A DNA stretch of 64,000 bases from Gp1-AA122 sp036378535 (GTDB lineage: Bacteria > Acidobacteriota > Terriglobia > Terriglobales > Acidobacteriaceae): positions 186,001 through 250,000 of the forward strand of contig DASUWH010000046.1 of the NCBI GenBank assembly GCA_036378535.1, given 5' to 3'. Below, one piece after another: positions 51,601-59,785 of this stretch. Position numbers and translations under genes: made by a program. The notes under the pieces were generated by a model. That model had not been told where the DNA came from, did not search any database, and saw only the letters and a program-made list of their open reading frames with translations. Each line of letters opens with the position of its first letter. Within the stretch, counting starts at the first letter, position 1.

Positions 51601-52196
51601 ACCGCCGCCACCGATTCGTGGCAAGCGCCGTTTATCAGTTGCCATTTTTCTCCGGTGCTCACGGCATAACTAAGACCGCTCTCGGGGGGTGGGAGGCGAG
51701 TGGTGTGATGATCCTTCAATCGGGCGCGCCGTTCACCGTGTACGATCCTGCGGGTGGTACGGCCTATGCACTGGCGAGCCCCTCCACGACGGCTAGTTTT
51801 GCGCCAGGATTCGGCTGCGGAAATGCATCCAGTTCAGGCAGTGTTACCTCCCGGCTTACCAATTGGCTGAATCCGGCGGCCTATAACCCCGATCCCTTCG
51901 CTCCGCTTTCGAACGGCGGGCAAAGCGATGCCACCGTGTATGGAAACACGCCGCGCAATTGCATCATCGGACCGTCGCAGAAAAATGTGGATTTTACTTT
52001 AGGCAAGATATTCAGAATCACCGAGGGGCAGAATCTCCGGTTCCAGGCCGAGTTCTTCAACCTCTTCAACCATCCCTCATTTGCCACCCCGGCGGCGCCG
52101 TTTGTTGGTCCGAAGCCTGGTTCGGGTTCGGCGCCGATCACCTCCACCGTGGGAACTCCGCGCCTGATCCAGCTCTCGCTCAAATATTCTTTCTGA
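48654..52196 (+). CDS. Oar-like TonB-dependent receptor
   Basis: 1180 aa. Signal peptide to Ala20 (GMLFAQG), then a carboxypeptidase-regulatory-like domain (~25-110: GAITGTVQDASGGAIAGAKVNV...SGAFTATLLP), a plug (~120-235: TTLPLATRNFQQLLTLSSG, NNYLIDGISAADY) and a large beta-barrel (~280-1180) ending in LIQLSLKYSF with a terminal aromatic residue. It imports large substrates across the outer membrane using TonB, or binds surface ligands. Such receptors are strongly expanded in Acidobacteriota. The substrate is unknown; neither neighbour is a glycoside hydrolase. Confidence 0.92.
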   Translation: MSTKFYAVVVCALALTGMLFAQGGATGAITGTVQDASGGAIAGAKVNVISEATGQSLRQLTTDSSGAFTATLLPVQTYAVEVSAPGFAITKYSGVAVRITETTRMTSVLQVAKVKEVVEVQSQVAEVNTTDATTGQSIGNTTITTLPLATRNFQQLLTLSSGASSDLNNASYLGRGQVYIHVNGGREDNNNYLIDGISAADYAFGELTYTPLPNPDSIQEFKVSTSLYDASQGRNGGGNINATLRSGTANFHGDLWEYFRNTALDAHDYFLGKVVVKQNIFGGDFGGPVGPKAKLGYFYVNYQGTRQRSGASPGTFINTSFPYVPLAARQSTSALAADCGVPAVDPVAFNLMNVRSNQFGPAAGGYLFPLPANVASTTPCGTMVPFVVTNPGKFTDDQFTANWDREFRAGKDHLSERFFWSDSDTFQPFGADSFGIQTGGQPGVNNLNFPLDIPLHSRFGSITETHLFSNTLVNEFRFGVNVISDRLNNQPPVTGAQIGINLPTATGVNGQAGDPNMYRLQFGTWAFGAYPTQPQSALSNSYVWLDTLSWNHGPHQLRLGGEIDRVAMRRSLPIADNGLVFFVGGIDPVFSPTDFQGFLSGFPLLGEGGGGRGDHDYRIPSYAWFVQDDYRVRKDLTLNIGFRNEFVGAPYDTLCHTGNTNPPLVNTTGQPYVYPKCVNNYHLAGLTGTLNQAGLNNEYATVWEPRIGFAYDVGGHHTTSIRAGYGIYSVREDLGAADNLAITPPTYPFLVGFFPGPDSLANLFAHSSAFPNGIPALGAQPTQPYVAVPSFFTGFTPCSLPTVQECSPSFSGTVNSLIQLAVPLHWVVGTTQQWNFTIQRELGREWFAELGYVGTKGSRLRSTYDPNQATLATPQHPVTIPYNCLGGPGSCAITGSTVENVSARAPFLGMAPPDFEAFAPNSDSHYNALQGTLGHRFGSGLYFQGAYTYSKSIDDVSTASVAFVTRVNDQNDPRASRGLSDFDRRHRFVASAVYQLPFFSGAHGITKTALGGWEASGVMILQSGAPFTVYDPAGGTAYALASPSTTASFAPGFGCGNASSSGSVTSRLTNWLNPAAYNPDPFAPLSNGGQSDATVYGNTPRNCIIGPSQKNVDFTLGKIFRITEGQNLRFQAEFFNLFNHPSFATPAAPFVGPKPGSGSAPITSTVGTPRLIQLSLKYSF

Positions 52197-52204
52197 CGGG
52201 AATC

Positions 52205-52235
52205 GCAGGCAGGGCGTTTTTATTGCCCTGCCTGC
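52205..52235. terminator. Bidirectional terminator overlapping a stop codon
   Basis: Perfect 11-bp arms GCAGGCAGGGC (52205-52215) and GCCCTGCCTGC (52225-52235) with a GTTTTTATT loop. The stop codon of the convergent acyltransferase lies in the loop (52220-52222), so the right arm encodes its last residues. Confidence 0.75.
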
Positions 52236-53386
52236 TGTCTCCGAATTTGTGCAGGTTTACGGATCCATGACCAGAGCTCCACTTTTCGTGCCTTCAACCT
52301 GGTCCTAACAAGGGACAGCAGTAGCATGAACAAGAAAATAATGGCTAGTCCCAGAGATGCTCCGACGATAGTCGTTGCATGTTTTTTGAGAATCGAGACG
52401 CGCCCATAGACGAATTCGATGTGGACCCAGTACACCAACAGCGAAGTCTGGCCGAGTTGCATGAGAGGGCTGAAGCCCCATCCCCCGGCTAGCCAGCGGC
52501 ACCAGGCGTAGCTCGCGAAAAGGATTATCAAAAGAATGCCGACACGGATCAGAAAGAAATTCGGACTGGTGCGCCAGAAGTCATACACCGGATAAATTTG
52601 CGCCCTGCTGTCGAGCCATTTTCCGGCCCCAATCATCAAAGCGCCAACCACCGCCGCGCCCATGAACGTAAGCCCCTCGTGCCTGCGCGCCAAATCGCGC
52701 AGCAGTGTAAAGCCAAGTGCAAGTCCGGTAAACGCGAATGCCGACCAGGGAAAAATCGGAAACAACCACGACTGTGGTTTTCCGAGATTGTGAACACCGT
52801 CGAAATATGATTCCAGCGGCCACGGCAGCCATGTGGGGCGCGCCACCGTCCACACCAGAGGTGCCGCTAAGGCGATGACCAGACAGGCGGCAATCGCGCT
52901 TGTGATCAGGGTCCCGGTCTCGACACCGCGCTGATGAGGGGAATTCTTGTAAGGGGACCAAGTTCCACCCAGCCAGCAGACAGCGCCCATCAGCATCATG
53001 GAGACGCCAATCGTGTTCAGGATGTCCACGCGAAACAAATCGGTCCACGGTGCCCAGGGAAACGCAATCAGATACTCCTGCAGCCGGAAGAGAAGCCCTA
53101 ACCCCAGGATTTCGGCGCCGCGGCGAATGGTGGTCTTTGCGATCCGGTTGGAGCTGACACCCCGCTCTTGCAGTCTGTCCGTAACCAGGGCAAAGGAAAT
53201 GCCAGCTAGAAATAGGAACAGCGGCGCGGGAAGCGTGCCCAGTAGTTGCGACCACATGAAGAACGTGGACTTCCTCGCGACCGGGTTCAGCCACGAATCA
53301 TAGCAGTGCGTCTGAAACATCAGCACGCAGGCCAAGCCGCGCATCCAGTCGATGTACGTAAGGCGGGAGAGCTTAGGTTCGGCCAT
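52220..53386 (-). CDS. HGSNAT/DUF1624-like membrane acyltransferase
   Basis: 388 aa, about ten membrane helices. RLTYIDWMRGLACVLMFQTHCYDSW is the start of the heparan-alpha-glucosaminide N-acetyltransferase-like family; LPAPLFLFLAGISFAL and RVDILNTIGVSMML also fit. Members transfer acetyl groups from acetyl-CoA across the membrane to sugars. Substrate and location of the acceptor are unknown. It converges on the TonB receptor with a shared terminator. Confidence 0.8.
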   Translation of the reverse strand: MAEPKLSRLTYIDWMRGLACVLMFQTHCYDSWLNPVARKSTFFMWSQLLGTLPAPLFLFLAGISFALVTDRLQERGVSSNRIAKTTIRRGAEILGLGLLFRLQEYLIAFPWAPWTDLFRVDILNTIGVSMMLMGAVCWLGGTWSPYKNSPHQRGVETGTLITSAIAACLVIALAAPLVWTVARPTWLPWPLESYFDGVHNLGKPQSWLFPIFPWSAFAFTGLALGFTLLRDLARRHEGLTFMGAAVVGALMIGAGKWLDSRAQIYPVYDFWRTSPNFFLIRVGILLIILFASYAWCRWLAGGWGFSPLMQLGQTSLLVYWVHIEFVYGRVSILKKHATTIVGASLGLAIIFLFMLLLSLVRTRLKARKVELWSWIRKPAQIRRQQAGQ

Positions 53387-53468
53387 GCTGGCGCGAGCGA
53401 AGGCGCGCAGGAGGTATTAATTCAGAACGGCTGATGCAAGTCAAAATTCTCAGCCGAGGAGGAACAAT

Positions 53469-53864
53469 TCAAGAGGCAGCTGGCAGCTCAAAATAAGTCT
53501 CGTCTCTCAGCACTGCCTCAATTCCCCGGGTGAGATTGCCTATGCCCGTCTTGGGCACGGCTCCCTTTACTCCCGAGTTCTTGGCGACCTCGGTAAGCTG
53601 GGGAGAAAGATACATGGTGCACATCAGCATGCGGACGCTGGGGACAGACTGATGGATTTCGCGTGCGGCCTCAAGACCATTCAGACCCGGCATCAGGAAA
53701 TCCAGGACCACCAGATCGGGCGTGAGTTGTTTGGCCTTGGAGACTGCGTCGCGGCCATCGACTGCCTCACCGCAGACCTGCCATTCAGGGTTATGCTCGA
53801 GCAGGGTGCGCAGGGCATGCCGCACGTGGGGATTGTCGTCCGCAATCAGAATGCGCGCCATCAT
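53469..53864 (-). CDS. Stand-alone response-regulator receiver protein
   Basis: 131 aa, one receiver domain: ILIADDNPHVRHAL (acidic pair), VVLDFLMPGLNGLEAAREI (phospho-Asp), MLMCTMY (Thr position) and AVPKTG (Lys). It resembles the N-terminal half of NarL/LuxR-type regulators but has no DNA-binding domain. ATG 53864 is chosen over GTG 53870 because AAGGGG is spaced better for it. Its kinase partner is unknown; the hybrid kinase at 32.2 kb is far away. Confidence 0.88.
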   Translation of the reverse strand: MMARILIADDNPHVRHALRTLLEHNPEWQVCGEAVDGRDAVSKAKQLTPDLVVLDFLMPGLNGLEAAREIHQSVPSVRMLMCTMYLSPQLTEVAKNSGVKGAVPKTGIGNLTRGIEAVLRDETYFELPAAS

Positions 53865-54073
53865 TTGCACAGCCCCTTAGATGCCCAACCTCAGTCACAC
53901 GAAATGAGTTTTGTCATTATTCGTGACTGACCGTTAAAACCTTTCAATCCCAATATATCAACAAAAACGTTCTCATAGGACATTGTGGCGCGAATAATCG
54001 CCTGTAAGCCCGATTCCCGAGCCCGCCAGAGTGACGAAGGTTAATGGAGAACATAAACAACCTCCGAGTCGGC

Positions 54074-55465
54074 CTAGGCATGTACCCCGGACAGTTCCCT
54101 TACTATGTTATTTACGAAACCCTTGGCGTCGCCAAATAGCATCAGGGTCCGGTCAATGTAATACAAAGGATTGTCAACACCGGCAAATCCCGGGCTCATG
54201 CTGCGCTTGATCACCATGACTGTCCGAGCTTTATCCACATCCAGAATGGGCATGCCGAAGATCGGGCTGCTGCTGTCGGTCCGCGCGGCGGGGTTGGTGA
54301 CATCATTGGCGCCAATCACCAGGGCGACGTCGGTCTGCGGGAAATCCCCATTGATGTCGTCCATCTCGATGAGGCGGTCGTAGGGGATGTCGGCCTCAGC
54401 CAGCAAAACATTCATGTGACCGGGCATGCGGCCGGCTACGGGGTGAATGGCGAAGCGAACGTCTACGCCGCGTTTGGTGAGCAAATCGTAGAGTTCGCGA
54501 ACTTTGTGCTGCGCCTGGGCTACCGCCATTCCGTACCCTGGTACTACGACCACCTTGTTGGCTGCGGACAGAATGGCCGCGGCTTCTTCCGCGCTGGCGC
54601 TGCGCACGGACCGTGTTTCCTGTCCGGCAACAGCAGTGGGTTGAACCTGGCCGAAGGCTCCGAACAGCACGTTTGTAAACGAGCGGTTCATTGCTTTCGA
54701 CATAATCACGGAAAGAATGAAACCGGAAGAACCGTCGAGTGCGCCGGCGATAATCAGCAGTTTGCTGTCCAGCACAAAGCCCATCGCCGCCGCCGACAAT
54801 CCAGCATAGGAATTCAACAGGGAGATCACGGTCGGCATGTCCGCTCCGCCGATCGGGATGATCATCAAGATGCCGAAGATAAGTGGAATTCCGACCATGG
54901 CAGGGAACAACGTTTTTGCCTCGGGATGGATCACAAGGTAAACAGCGATTGCAATCGCCACGGCAAGAAAAGCCAGGTTTACTAAGTTCTGGCCCTTATA
55001 GGTAATAGGCCGCTGGGGCAGGACCTCTTGCAGTTTCCCGGCTGCCATCAAACTGCCGGTGAAGGTCAGCGAGCCTAAGATAACCTCGATCGCGAGCACT
55101 GACATCATGAATCGGGGCACGTTCGGGGATCGCAAATAAAACTCCGAAGTGCCCACCAGCGTGACACACAAAGCCCCGAACGCGTGACTCAAGGCGGTTC
55201 GCTGGGGAACCGCGGTCATCTGCACCATTCCGAGCGGAATTCCAATGATTGTGCCCAGCACCAGCGAGATGGCGATCCAGCGATAGTCAACAATGCCGTG
55301 ATGCAGCAAAGTTCCGCCAATGGCGACGACCATCCCAATTTCGCCAGCCAGGACACCGTGCCGCGCCGTGTTCGGACTACTGAGCCATTTCAGCGACAGG
55401 ATGAAGAGGATGCTCGCGACGAGGTACAGCACCTCGATCAGCGTCTGGGTTGTCATCGGTGTCAT
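54074..55465 (-). CDS. pntB: NAD(P) transhydrogenase beta subunit
   Basis: 463 aa. The first ~275 residues form about eight or nine membrane helices (domain II). The rest is the NADP-binding domain III with VVPGYGMAVAQAQHKV, HPVAGRMPGHMNVLLAEA and VIGANDVTNPAA. It couples proton flow to hydride transfer between NADH and NADP+. The start overlaps pntA2 by 4 bp (ATGA). Split alpha subunit plus this protein is the three-gene form of the enzyme. Confidence 0.94.
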   Translation of the reverse strand: MTPMTTQTLIEVLYLVASILFILSLKWLSSPNTARHGVLAGEIGMVVAIGGTLLHHGIVDYRWIAISLVLGTIIGIPLGMVQMTAVPQRTALSHAFGALCVTLVGTSEFYLRSPNVPRFMMSVLAIEVILGSLTFTGSLMAAGKLQEVLPQRPITYKGQNLVNLAFLAVAIAIAVYLVIHPEAKTLFPAMVGIPLIFGILMIIPIGGADMPTVISLLNSYAGLSAAAMGFVLDSKLLIIAGALDGSSGFILSVIMSKAMNRSFTNVLFGAFGQVQPTAVAGQETRSVRSASAEEAAAILSAANKVVVVPGYGMAVAQAQHKVRELYDLLTKRGVDVRFAIHPVAGRMPGHMNVLLAEADIPYDRLIEMDDINGDFPQTDVALVIGANDVTNPAARTDSSSPIFGMPILDVDKARTVMVIKRSMSPGFAGVDNPLYYIDRTLMLFGDAKGFVNNIVRELSGVHA

Positions 55466-55788
55466 TGGGTTTTCGACCCCGATGGTCCTGCTCCACTCTT
55501 GGCGGGGCGACTGGACTTGAACATTTTCAACATGCGGTCGGTAATCAGGAATCCGCCCACCACGTTGCTGGTGGCCGCCACGATGGCGATGGTGCCCAGC
55601 ACAGTGGAGAACGTACTTTTGTGCTCACCCACCAGTACGATCGCTCCGACTACCGCAATGGCGTCGAGAGCATTGGTAAGCGACATCAGGGGAGTGTGGA
55701 GAAGGGGCGAGACTCGCCGGATGACCTCAAAACCGATGAAAGCAGCCAGCATGAATATGAACAGGGCATCGATTAAATTCTGACCCAT
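55462..55788 (-). CDS. pntA2: NAD(P) transhydrogenase alpha subunit, part 2
   Basis: 108 aa, membrane helices with HTPLMSLTNALDAIAVVGAIV, the family signature of the short membrane alpha-2 chain; about three helices. ATG 55788 follows GGAG. It lies 14 bp after pntA1 and overlaps pntB by 4 bp. Confidence 0.93.
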   Translation of the reverse strand: MGQNLIDALFIFMLAAFIGFEVIRRVSPLLHTPLMSLTNALDAIAVVGAIVLVGEHKSTFSTVLGTIAIVAATSNVVGGFLITDRMLKMFKSSRPAKSGAGPSGSKTQ

Positions 55789-55802
55789 CGAGACTCCAAT
55801 CG

Positions 55803-56978
55803 TCAGGAGTTAGCTGAAACCGGCAAAGGCAATTTAAGAAACTCGCGCACCCGCTGATTCACGATTTCGCCGTCCTTTGTCAGCAATGTTTCGCGAATGA
55901 TTTCGTCTTCCAAATTAAGCTGCAGTTTTCCGTCCTTGACTAAATACAGAAGGAATGCCGTGATGTTTCGTGCGTACATCTGGCTGGCGTGGTATGGCAC
56001 TCCGCTAGCCAGATTGATGGTGCCCAGGATGTTGACCCCGTGGCGGACCACAGTTTGCCCGGGAACGGTCAATTCGCAATTGCCGCCACGTTCGGCCGCC
56101 AAATCGAAGATGACCGACCCCGGAGCCATGGCCTGCACCATCTCAGCGGTTACCAGCACCGGAGACTTCTTTCCGGGAATTACCGCTGCCGTGATGACGA
56201 CATCGCTCTCGGCAACTACCCGGCCCAGTAGTTCTCGCTGACGGGCATAGAAAGACTCGTCCTGAGCCGTTCCATAGCCGCGTGCATCCTGCGCATTCTT
56301 TGCCTCGACCGGAAGCTCAATGAAGCGCCCGCCCAAGCTCTGCACCTGCTCTTTGGCGGCGGGACGCATGTCATAAGCGGAAGCGACTGCGCCCAGCCGG
56401 CGTGCTGTGGCAATAGCCTGTAATCCCGCAACTCCAGCACCGATGACGAAGACGCGCGCCGGGGTGATGCTGCCTGCGGCGGTCGTCAACATAGGGAACA
56501 TTCTTGGCAGCGTATCGGCAGCAGCCAGTACCGCTTTGTAGCCGCAGATCGTGCCCATCGAGGAAAGCGCGTCCATGCTCTGTGCGCGCGTGATGCGGGG
56601 AACCAGTTCCACGGCGAAAGAAGTCACTCCAGTATCCGCAATCTGTTGCAGAACTTCGGCCGAACCGAGCGGCCGCAGGAAGCCGATCAGCACTTGTCCG
56701 CGGCGCAGCAGAGGGAGATCCTTCTGGCCAGTCACGTCGTTAGACCCATGGCTGAGGACTTGAACAATGATGTCGGCCGAGGCGAAAACCGCAGCGCGGT
56801 CCGAAGCAATCTTCGCCCCTTTCTCGAGATAAGATTTATCTGGATAACCCGCCTGCTCTCCGGCCCCGCTTTCGACGATGACCTCCAGACCCGCCTTAAA
56901 CAGGTTGGGTACGACGAGGGGAACCAGGCCGACCCGGCGTTCACCCGGGTACGATTCTTTTGGAACACCGACAATCAC
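55803..56978 (-). CDS. pntA1: NAD(P) transhydrogenase alpha subunit, part 1
   Basis: 391 aa, the soluble NAD-binding domain I: MIVGVPKESYPGERRVGLVP, then the Rossmann segment VFVIGAGVAGLQAIATARRLGAVASAYDMRP and VITAAVIPGKKSPVLVT. It resembles alanine dehydrogenase, but the arrangement with pntA2 and pntB settles the call. The start is GTG 56978 with AAGGA six bases upstream. First gene of the operon. Confidence 0.94.
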   Translation of the reverse strand: MIVGVPKESYPGERRVGLVPLVVPNLFKAGLEVIVESGAGEQAGYPDKSYLEKGAKIASDRAAVFASADIIVQVLSHGSNDVTGQKDLPLLRRGQVLIGFLRPLGSAEVLQQIADTGVTSFAVELVPRITRAQSMDALSSMGTICGYKAVLAAADTLPRMFPMLTTAAGSITPARVFVIGAGVAGLQAIATARRLGAVASAYDMRPAAKEQVQSLGGRFIELPVEAKNAQDARGYGTAQDESFYARQRELLGRVVAESDVVITAAVIPGKKSPVLVTAEMVQAMAPGSVIFDLAAERGGNCELTVPGQTVVRHGVNILGTINLASGVPYHASQMYARNITAFLLYLVKDGKLQLNLEDEIIRETLLTKDGEIVNQRVREFLKLPLPVSANS

Positions 56979-57162
56979 AGTTCGTCCTTTCCGACGGCGC
57001 GCACAAAACAGACAATCCTAAACTATTTCTAATTCGGCGTGGAGTGATTCGTGTCACCGGCTCTGAGGTCAGCTTGACATGATCGGTGCAGCTCGATGTC
57101 TAAGCAACTCGACGTTTCCGGAGGACATCTCCTTAACACGAGTTTATTGAAAGGAGAACAGA

Positions 57163-57396
57163 ATGCCTCCCAGGGGGGTGAAAAGTGCAAAGCGGAAGCG
57201 GCAGTATGAGCACATCAAACAATCGTACAAGAAACGCGGACAGTCGGGTCGCGCGGAAGAGATTGCCGCCCGGACAGTGAACAAAGAACGGCGCGAAGCC
57301 GGGCAGACCAAGAAGTCGAAAAAAAGCAGTTCGCGGCACCGCAGTACATCGCGGAAGCGCAGCAGCGCGCGCTCACGCCGGCGTTCACGGTCGTAG
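57163..57396 (+). CDS. Small very basic protein, 'plasmid stabilization'-like
   Basis: 77 aa. KRKRQYEHIKQSYKKRGQS...AEEIAARTVNKERREAG matches the small soil-bacterial family often named plasmid stabilization protein (KQKRKAEHIEESYEKRGVSxxEAExRAWATVNK pattern). The C-terminal 30 residues are Ser/Arg/Lys-rich, as in nucleic-acid-binding tails. AAAGGAGAACAGA precedes the ATG. Its role is unknown; nucleic acid binding is inferred. Confidence 0.7.
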   Translation: MPPRGVKSAKRKRQYEHIKQSYKKRGQSGRAEEIAARTVNKERREAGQTKKSKKSSSRHRSTSRKRSSARSRRRSRS

Positions 57397-57500
57397 TCTG
57401 TCGAGATCAATGTGCGTATATGGCACAATAAGCAAGATCGCCATGTGCGCCACAGGAGAGTTACGACCCCGTTGGCGCACCATGGTCGGCAAACGCTAAC

Positions 57501-57577
57501 GGGCGCGTAGCTCAAACGGATAGAGCATCGGATTTCTAATCCGAGGGTTGCAGGTTCGATTCCTGCCGCGCCTACCA
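57501..57577 (+). tRNA. tRNA-Arg (anticodon TCT)
   Basis: A complete cloverleaf: acceptor GGGCGCG/CGCGCCT (one G-T pair), D arm GCTC/GAGC, anticodon stem TCGGA/TCCGA around TTTCTAA (anticodon TCT, reads AGA), T arm GCAGG TTCGATT CCTGC, discriminator A, and an encoded CCA end. Confidence 0.95.
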
Positions 57578-57597
57578 GCCCACCAGCCTTCCCAAAT

Positions 57598-57987
57598 CTA
57601 CTTGGTTCCCGTTGCCGCCGTTTCCTGGGAGCCGTACTTCGGTTTCCTGTGCTCGCAGTAGCTATTGATGCATGAATCGGGGAGGATCAGTCTTTCCACC
57701 GGCTTGCCGCCGATGATGTGCGATTCAATAATCTCGTCAACATCGGCCAGCGTCACGTGGCTGTACCAGACAGCGTCGGGATAGACGACCAGGTTGGGGC
57801 CATGTTCGCATTGGTCAAGACAGCCGGATTTGTTGGCGCGTACCCGGTGCTTGAGACCTCGTTCCGCCAGCTTCTGTTTGAAAGCCCACTGCAATTCTGC
57901 CTGGCCCTTGGGATCGCAGCAGCCGCGCGGGCTGTCCGGGGGGCGTTGATTGCAGCAAACGAAGATGTGCCTTTCGAACTTCGGCAT
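57598..57987 (-). CDS. Thioredoxin-like [2Fe-2S] ferredoxin
   Basis: 129 aa. HIFVCCNQRP...RGCCDPKG and SGCLDQCEHGPNLVVYPDAVWYSHV match the NuoE-like thioredoxin-fold ferredoxin family; the four ligands are likely one Cys of each CC pair plus the two of CLDQC. The last 30 residues add two more Cys (CINSYC). Electron carrier, cytoplasmic, partner unknown. Its 3' end is 20 bp from the tRNA gene on the opposite strand. Confidence 0.88.
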   Translation of the reverse strand: MPKFERHIFVCCNQRPPDSPRGCCDPKGQAELQWAFKQKLAERGLKHRVRANKSGCLDQCEHGPNLVVYPDAVWYSHVTLADVDEIIESHIIGGKPVERLILPDSCINSYCEHRKPKYGSQETAATGTK

Positions 57988-58076
57988 GTCCTCAATTTAC
58001 AGGAAACGAAGACATTGCGGCGGTCTTCCGACAGGCCAGGATCGGGACCGTGATCGCCTAGGTTGACGGAAGGAAA

Positions 58077-58520
58077 CTAAGCTGCCCGGCGTTCGCGCTC
58101 GTGCTCCAGCCGTTCCTGCCAGAGATACCTGGGTCGGTCGAAATCGGTGAGATTGGCAGCGCCGATTATGCCGCTACCCTGAAGCACGAAGAACTTTTTC
58201 TCTTTATCATCTTCGAACTTCATGAAACGGGGCATTTCTGCGACCATGGCGGCCAAGCCGACGTCTATCTTGCAGTGCGTCGGAAAGCTGATGACATCGG
58301 TAACTCCGCCTGGATAATCGGTCAAGAGGCTGAGCGCCAGATCGGCGCCGCCGCAGACCAGAGATCCCAAGGCCGCCCGCCTGTTACGGCGCCAGAACAG
58401 GGCTGCGGCGATGAAGAATGCCCCGGCGGTGAGGTAATCGGCGATGGCGTGCCCTTTGGGCGAGAGAACCCTGGGCAGACGTTTGGTAACCGCACTGGCA
58501 ACATTCTTCATCATGGGCAT
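58077..58520 (-). CDS. Small membrane protein, unknown function
   Basis: 147 aa from ATG 58520 (GAGGA upstream). HAIADYLTAGAFFIAAALFW and AALGSLVCGGADLALSLLT form two membrane helices; GGVTDVISFPTHCKIDVGLAAMVAEMPRFM follows as a possible third segment, and the end is charged. Acidobacteriota carry similar proteins; no role is known to me. It is 44 bp downstream of nothing cotranscribed but lies next to a YqjD/E-like operon on the same strand. Confidence 0.6.
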   Translation of the reverse strand: MPMMKNVASAVTKRLPRVLSPKGHAIADYLTAGAFFIAAALFWRRNRRAALGSLVCGGADLALSLLTDYPGGVTDVISFPTHCKIDVGLAAMVAEMPRFMKFEDDKEKKFFVLQGSGIIGAANLTDFDRPRYLWQERLEHERERRAA

Positions 58521-58564
58521 AGTTTTTCCTCGTTTACGCATGTCACCAATCCGTGCCTTGCAAC

Positions 58565-58807
58565 CTATCTTCGCGTAAAGATCCCCGCAAAGCTGTAGCC
58601 GACGCCCAGACCGATCAGGGCAGCGACGGCGGATGCTACAGGCACGTATTGGCGCGCAATCCTTTTCACGTCCAAGCGCTCTTTCACCCAGGACCGCAGT
58701 TCGTCCACCGAACCATGCAGGCGGCGGCGCTCGTCGGCAGCACGAACTTCAAGCGTTTGCGGTGGTATCCGGCTTAGATCTGATTCTGGGCTTCGTGCTG
58801 CAGCCAT
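58565..58807 (-). CDS. DUF3618-like small membrane protein
   Basis: 80 aa from ATG 58807 with AGGAGGACAAAAT immediately upstream. Amphipathic helix (LEVRAADERRRLHGSVDELRSWVKERLDVKR) then one membrane helix (VASAVAALIGLGVGYSFAGIF). The plan fits DUF3618/YqjK-type envelope proteins. It overlaps the end of the YqjE-like gene by 34 bp, so the three genes upstream to 59662 form one operon. Confidence 0.7.
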   Translation of the reverse strand: MAAARSPESDLSRIPPQTLEVRAADERRRLHGSVDELRSWVKERLDVKRIARQYVPVASAVAALIGLGVGYSFAGIFTRR

Positions 58808-59196
58808 ATTTTGTCCTCCTTCAGGACCTGGATGGTCCGCTTTGGAGCAATGTCTTTGAACTGGCGGACGGCCGCCATAGCCAGCATTGCCGCTACTATC
58901 GTGTACAGCAGACCGATAATGAGGAACCCGAAGAACCACGCGTAAGGGCTACCCCAGAAGGCAACCGCGATCAGCGCTGCCAATGCCAGGGTCAGGACCA
59001 GAAACCCGACGGCGCCGACAGCGAGCGCGATGGCCGCGTAGATAGCGCCATTCTTGGAATTGTTCAGCTTCTCGCGCATCTCGCCGACGAACATACTCAC
59101 GCGAGTCTGAAGGAATTCCTTTACTTCATCTTTGATCTCACTGACCACTTCGGCAAGGCCCCGCCCGTTCGGTTCGGCATATCGGGTATCACGCAT
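58774..59196 (-). CDS. YqjE/holin-X-like membrane protein
   Basis: 140 aa. N-terminal amphipathic helix (LAEVVSEIKDEVKEFLQTRVSMFVGEMREKL), then two membrane helices (AAIALAVGAVGFLVLTLALAALIAVAF and WFFGFLIIGLLYTIVAAMLAMAA). This matches the phage-holin-like/YqjE family, which despite the name is usually chromosomal. GGAGGT lies nine bases before the ATG. The start overlaps the preceding gene by 8 bp. Confidence 0.82.
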   Translation of the reverse strand: MRDTRYAEPNGRGLAEVVSEIKDEVKEFLQTRVSMFVGEMREKLNNSKNGAIYAAIALAVGAVGFLVLTLALAALIAVAFWGSPYAWFFGFLIIGLLYTIVAAMLAMAAVRQFKDIAPKRTIQVLKEDKIWLQHEAQNQI

Positions 59197-59662
59197 CGCG
59201 ATTGGACCTCCAGATTCGCAGGACTACTCCCGTAACAAATGCCGCCGCTGCCACTCCGGCGATGACATGGAGCGGGTATTCGTTAATGATGTAGGTAGCC
59301 CGTGCTCGTGCCCGGTGCAGGGCCCGGGCAGTTTTGTCTCGAGAATCGTGGTAAAGATCGGCCGTGCGATCTTTGGCTTGTGACACGGCCGCCGCCGCCT
59401 GCTCCTTGGCATCCTGCATCATTCGCAAGGCGGTGTCGTTTGCGCGGGAAGCAGTCTCTTTCAGATCTTCAAGTTTTTGGTGGACGGCGCCTTTCCACTC
59501 TTCCTGCCGCGGCGCCCGGGGGAGTTCCCGCTCCGCCGGAATTGGCGGACCGACTCGTCCTACCAGTTCAGGACCTCGTTTGGTGGAAGCTGGAACACTA
59601 GCCTCCTCTTGAGACTTAACTTTCTGGTTCGCCAATGGTTCTGGAATCGGTTCTGAAGCCAT
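59189..59662 (-). CDS. DUF883/YqjD-like membrane-anchored protein
   Basis: 157 aa. A Pro/Glu-rich N-terminus is followed by a long helix (HQKLEDLKETASRANDTALRMMQDAKEQAAAAVSQAKDR pattern, residues ~60-110) and a C-terminal membrane helix (HVIAGVAAAAFVTGVVLRIW). ElaB/YqjD proteins of E. coli share this tail-anchored plan and can bind ribosomes. ATG 59662 is chosen; TTG 59674 is an alternative. First gene of a yqjDEK-like operon. Confidence 0.75.
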   Translation of the reverse strand: MASEPIPEPLANQKVKSQEEASVPASTKRGPELVGRVGPPIPAERELPRAPRQEEWKGAVHQKLEDLKETASRANDTALRMMQDAKEQAAAAVSQAKDRTADLYHDSRDKTARALHRARARATYIINEYPLHVIAGVAAAAFVTGVVLRIWRSNRDA

Positions 59663-59785
59663 ATCCGGCAACACGCCCCCTCTGCAGCAGCGTTCCTTCG
59701 AATCAGTCCTTTGGATGGCAACAAAGTCGGCGGGTTTGCTGCAAAAGCGAGGTGGCAGGCCAAAGTAACTGGCGCGGTATTCCGC

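Noticed and set aside
55803..56978. Alanine dehydrogenase
   Set aside because: Homologous fold, but the two following genes encode transhydrogenase membrane subunits, which fixes it as PntA1.
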